A stretch of 64,000 nt of DNA from Burkholderia cepacia ATCC 25416 (GTDB lineage Bacteria > Pseudomonadota > Gammaproteobacteria > Burkholderiales > Burkholderiaceae), in contig NZ_CP012982.1 in the NCBI RefSeq assembly GCF_001411495.1, forward strand, positions 2,108,001-2,172,000, given 5' to 3'. A program made the translations under genes and the position numbers. This document shows, piece after piece, positions 60,738 through 64,000 of the stretch. The notes beneath the pieces are model-generated. The model made no database searches and had not been told where the DNA came from. It saw nothing but the letters and a program-made list of their open reading frames with translations. The number at the start of each line of letters is the position of its first letter. Within the stretch, counting starts at the first letter, position 1.

Positions 60738-61715
60738 AACGGCAATCTCGTTGCTTTTCTGGCTTCGTATTCTTTGAGTCTGACTTTCAGTGCGGTAAAG
60801 CAGTGGTGATCGTGATTTCGGTGCGCAGAATATCAAACAATGGGGGTTTTAAAGGTTTATTGGTATTTTGAGATGGAAATCAATTAGCTCTGAAACGGTG
60901 TTCGACATTTTTCTGATTCGGTTGGGTATTTTGTTTTGGTTGGAAAAGTCTTATATCAGTTCGTCAGGGGTGGTATTTGTCGCTATCCCTTTCTGGACGG
61001 TTCGGACGCGGAGGTTGCAGGCAACTATGCCGAGCCGGATTGGATGTTGGCAATTCGAAATTCGACTTGTCCTAATTCGAATATAGATAAGGCGGATTTG
61101 AAATATAAAAATCGATGTGCGTGCGATCGCGCTCGTGCACTCGGTATGCGTGCCTGCTTGACAGCAGTTTTGCCGTTTTCAGTTTGATAGTGTGGAAGGC
61201 CGTTTCCGTCACGGCTCGCCATGGCCAACTGCATAAGCGCGAAGATTTCGGAGCGCGAGTCAAAGTCCACCACGATCGAAGATCGAAAACGCATCTTTTG
61301 TCATACGAAATACGTTGTCCGCACGTATCGCCCGGCCTCGCCGGATCGGGTGCATGCCGGGCGTGAACGGGCCAGTCCCCGGTCGCCCGGATGTCCATGA
61401 GGGATTTCCCCCGAGACGCACAATCGCGCGTCACTTCACCCCCACGACCGATCTCTCCCCGCCTTCCCACCGTCACTTCCGCCCACCGCCGCCGATTATT
61501 TGCATATCGCGAATGTCGCGTTCGCCGCGCGTTCGATACCCGATCCCCGGCGTTGCACCTATCGTTGTGCCGTCGGCTGGCCGGATTCGATATGTCGAAC
61601 CGGAACGGCAGCCGGCGCTTCCCGGCGATTCACATCGCACACAAAAACCATCGGACCTGGCTGATGCGCAGGCGCTCCGTCGCGCGCAGGCGAACCTGTG
61701 TCCACGGAGACGGAA
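60738..61715. other. AT-rich gene-free stretch upstream of vgrG
   Basis: About 980 bases without a convincing gene. The half next to vgrG (60760-61200) is distinctly AT-rich with T-runs and short frames of 70-90 codons that lack ribosome sites and family signatures. It should contain the vgrG promoter and the promoter of the MFS gene. I could not fix either one. The composition suggests imported DNA at the edge of the type VI cargo module. Confidence 0.5.
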
Positions 61716-62969
61716 ATGAAAGCAAACGAGTGGGATACCTCCTATGAGTGGAAGGCGGTCACGCTGCTGGCGCTCGGCTTCGGGCTGGTCGGCCTCGACC
61801 GCTGGCTGATCGCGCCGCTGTTCCCTTCGATCATGAAGGACCTCAACCTGAACGCGCAGGACGTCGGCAACTGCATCGGCGTGCTCGGCCTGTCGTGGGG
61901 CATCTTCGCGGCGCTGATGGGCGGCATCTCCGACAAGGTCGGCCGCAGGAAGGTGCTGATTCCGGCCATCATCGCGTTCTCGCTGCTGTCGGGCTTCTCG
62001 GGGCTCGCGGGCGGGCTGCTCGGGCTGATGGCGATTCGCGGCCTGATGGGTGTCGCGGAGGGCTCGTTCTGCCCGACGAGCTTTGCCGCGACTGCCGACG
62101 CATCGCATCCGCGGCGGCGCGGGCTGAACCTCGGCCTGCAGCAAAGCGGCTTCGCGCTGTTCGGGCTCGCGCTGTCGCCGATCATCGCGACGCAGCTGCT
62201 CGGTTTCGTGTCGTGGCGCTGGGTGTTTGCGCTCGTCGCCATTCCCGGCCTGATCCTCGGCGCGATCATGTTCTTCGTCATCCGCGAGCCGAAGGTCACG
62301 CCGGCCGTCGCGTCGGAGCATGCACCGGCATCGCTCGGCCATGTGCTCAGGAGCCGCAACATTCTCGTGGCGATGGCCGCGCTGTGCTGCGCGATGACGG
62401 GCGTATTCGTGCTCGGTGCGCTGCTGCCGCTGTACCTGACCGACTACCTGGCACTCGGCACGCAGAAGATGGGCCTCGTCGTGTCGGCGATCGGCTTCGG
62501 CGGCTTTCTCGGGCAGTTCGGGTTGCCGGGCCTGTCCGACCTGGTCGGCCGCCGTCTCGCGAGCATCGTCGGTTTCGCGGGGACGGCCGTGATGCTCTAT
62601 CTGTTCCGCGGCCTCGGCCCGCAGCCGTTCGCGTTGTTCGGAGTGCTGTTCGTCGCGTCGTTCTTCACGCTCGGCCTGGTGTCGCTGCTGTCCGGGCCGG
62701 TGGCGACGGAGGCCGCGCCCGTCGGGCTCGTGTCGACGTCGATCGGCGTGGTGGTGGGCGTCGGCGAGATCTTCGGCGGCGGCATCGCGCCGGCGCTGGG
62801 CGGCTATGTCGCCGCACACTTTGGCATCCAGAACATTCTGTGGCTGCCGATGTGTGCGGTCGTGCTGGGCATCCTGGTCAGCCTGCTGCTGAAGGAAACC
62901 GCGCCGGCCGTGCTGCAGCGCCGCGTAGCCGTGCAGCCGGAACTGGCGGCCGGCGAGCAATCGCGGTAA
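61716..62969 (+). CDS. MFS transporter
   Basis: A 417-residue twelve-helix MFS carrier. The first helix and the inter-helix signature are clear: LGFGLVGLDRWLIAPLFPSI and GGISDKVGRRKVLIPA. The second half repeats the signature as GLSDLVGRRLASIVGFAG. ATG 61716 has ACGGAGACGG upstream; GTG at 61698 would add six residues. It is 156 bases upstream of a LysR gene on the same strand, which may regulate it. No substrate can be assigned. Confidence 0.85.
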   Translation: MKANEWDTSYEWKAVTLLALGFGLVGLDRWLIAPLFPSIMKDLNLNAQDVGNCIGVLGLSWGIFAALMGGISDKVGRRKVLIPAIIAFSLLSGFSGLAGGLLGLMAIRGLMGVAEGSFCPTSFAATADASHPRRRGLNLGLQQSGFALFGLALSPIIATQLLGFVSWRWVFALVAIPGLILGAIMFFVIREPKVTPAVASEHAPASLGHVLRSRNILVAMAALCCAMTGVFVLGALLPLYLTDYLALGTQKMGLVVSAIGFGGFLGQFGLPGLSDLVGRRLASIVGFAGTAVMLYLFRGLGPQPFALFGVLFVASFFTLGLVSLLSGPVATEAAPVGLVSTSIGVVVGVGEIFGGGIAPALGGYVAAHFGIQNILWLPMCAVVLGILVSLLLKETAPAVLQRRVAVQPELAAGEQSR

Positions 62970-63125
62970 GGCCCGCGCGGGCAGGGCAAGGCAGGGCGGT
63001 GCATGCGGCGGGCGGCGCCGCCGGCGATTGACATCGATTGGGTGACACAGTGACGCCTCCCGCATGACACAGCCCGATATCCGCACGGGTAGACTGCCGG
63101 TTTCGCTGTCGAAAAAGGGCGCGGC

Positions 63126-64000
63126 ATGGACCGGTTTCTGAGCATCGAGGCATTCGTCAGGGTGGCGGAGGCGAGCAGCTTCGCCGAGGCGGCGCGGCAG
63201 CTCGGCGTGACCAGCTCGGTCGTGACGAACCGCATCCAGCAGCTCGAGAAGTTCGTCAACGCGCCGCTGTTCCATCGCAGCACCCGCCACGTGCGCCTGT
63301 CGGAAGTGGGCGAGGCGTTTTATCGCGAGTGCGCGGAGGTCGTGGGGCGCGTCAACGAACTGACGGACCAGATGCGCGAGCTGCGCGCCACGCCCACCGG
63401 GCGGCTGCGCATCCAGATGCTGCCCGGTTTCGCCCTCGATCATTTCGGCGCGCCGCTGATGGAATTCAACCGGCGCTACCCGGGCATCCAGATCGACGTC
63501 ATCGTCAACGACCGTGTGGTCGACCCCGTCGAAGAAGGGTTCGACATCGCGTTCCAGATCTTTCCGCCGATCTCCGAGTCGCTGATCGAACGGCGGCTGT
63601 TCACCGTCAGGCGCCTCTTTTGCGCGTCGCCCGCCTACCTCGCCGCGCATGGTGCGCCACAACATCCGCGCGACCTGCTGCAGCACACGACCGCGCTGTA
63701 TTCCGGCTACCCGTCGCGCAACCGCTGGACGATGACGCGCGGCGACGAGGTCGTCGAAATGGAGCTGCCGGGCATGATCCGCTCGAACTCCGTGCACCTG
63801 CTGCGCGAGTACGCGCTGACCGGCGGCGGCGTCGTCTGCCTGCCCACGCTCGTGGCGAGCGATGCGCTCGTCGCGGGCCGCCTGGTACCGATCCTGACCG
63901 ACTATCAGCTCGCGCCGCTGAGCTTTGCCGCCGTTTATCCCGCGACGCAGCGACAGGCGCTGAAGGTGAAGGCGCTGGTCGAATTCCTCGCGGACCATAT
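63126..64000 (+). CDS. LysR-family transcriptional regulator, 3' end beyond window
   Basis: At least 291 residues of a LysR-type regulator of the CrgA/DmlR-like group. The helix-turn-helix reads MDRFLSIEAFVRVAEASSFA, then EAARQLGVTSSVVTNRIQQL. The effector domain starts near residue 90 (PTGRLRIQMLPGFALDHFGA). The frame stays open to base 64000, and the sequence so far reaches KALVEFLADH, close to the usual C-terminus of such proteins, so only a short piece is missing. It may regulate the upstream MFS gene. Confidence 0.88.
   Translation, partial: MDRFLSIEAFVRVAEASSFAEAARQLGVTSSVVTNRIQQLEKFVNAPLFHRSTRHVRLSEVGEAFYRECAEVVGRVNELTDQMRELRATPTGRLRIQMLPGFALDHFGAPLMEFNRRYPGIQIDVIVNDRVVDPVEEGFDIAFQIFPPISESLIERRLFTVRRLFCASPAYLAAHGAPQHPRDLLQHTTALYSGYPSRNRWTMTRGDEVVEMELPGMIRSNSVHLLREYALTGGGVVCLPTLVASDALVAGRLVPILTDYQLAPLSFAAVYPATQRQALKVKALVEFLADH

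Noticed and set aside
1..64000. CRISPR array, tRNA/rRNA genes, insertion-sequence transposase
   Set aside because: No regularly spaced repeats, no tRNA-like cloverleaf noticed and no transposase motif seen in any long frame; short or degenerate elements could be missed by eye.

Overview
The window looks like a chromosomal segment of a Burkholderia species, probably of the cepacia complex. This is inferred from the very high G+C, the strong GC-third-position codon bias and the gene repertoire (paired LuxR-type regulators, PotF-like binding protein, DUF1289 protein, Tle3/Tla3 type VI cargo). No rRNA, tRNA, CRISPR array or recognisable insertion sequence was seen.

Layout. (1) 1-14.8 kb is an amine or polyamine utilisation block: a ureohydrolase cut by the window edge, two paralogous LuxR-type regulators, a small cupin, a PuuB-like FAD oxidase, an MFS carrier, a LysR regulator, a YtcJ-like amidohydrolase, a PotF-like binding protein, an outer-membrane barrel, a C45 acyltransferase and an ACS-type MFS carrier. 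Three promoters in this block carry the same G/C dyad (TGTCCCC-N9-GGGCATACC) exactly 17 bp before a -10 box, which points to one regulon. (2) 15-18.2 kb holds small housekeeping genes: an XAC2610-like protein, a PEBP protein, an HxlR regulator and a glutathione transferase. (3) 18.3-25.2 kb is a Cu(I)/Ag(I) efflux operon, cusCBA plus CusF-like proteins. (4) 25.3-27.9 kb is an arsenic operon, arsR-acr3-arsC-arsH. (5) 28-29.3 kb is a CaCA-family exchanger with a yybP-ykoY (Mn2+) riboswitch in its leader. (6) 29.3-32.3 kb is an inserted accessory patch: a DUF6402-like gene and a small membrane protein, bounded by a 35-bp direct repeat and by a decayed copy of the next locus. (7) 32.3-33.9 kb is a nickel/cobalt locus, dmeR-dmeF-DUF1289. 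(8) 33.9-41.5 kb is a heavy-metal two-component system divergent from a second copper operon (outer-membrane factor, multicopper oxidase, CusF, CopC, CopD). (9) 41.7-53.3 kb is mixed: an extracellular nuclease, an S10 peptidase, an EF-hand protein, an AraC remnant, GlxA and DJ-1 proteins, a lipoprotein, an alcohol dehydrogenase-like protein, an XRE regulator, and a cysteine desulfurase fused to a rhodanese/phosphatase-like domain. (10) 53.5-60.7 kb is a type VI secretion cargo module: VgrG, Tle3 phospholipase, Tla3 adaptor, PAAR and a KorA/TrfB-like DNA-binding protein. (11) 61.7-64 kb holds an MFS carrier and a LysR regulator cut by the window end.

Regions 3 to 8 together form a metal-resistance island for copper/silver, arsenic, manganese and nickel/cobalt. 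Most of its genes are translationally coupled through ATGA or GTGA overlaps, and several local operators are visible. The least understood parts are the DUF6402 insertion, the shared LuxR-type operator, and the Tle3 module, which has no recognisable immunity gene.
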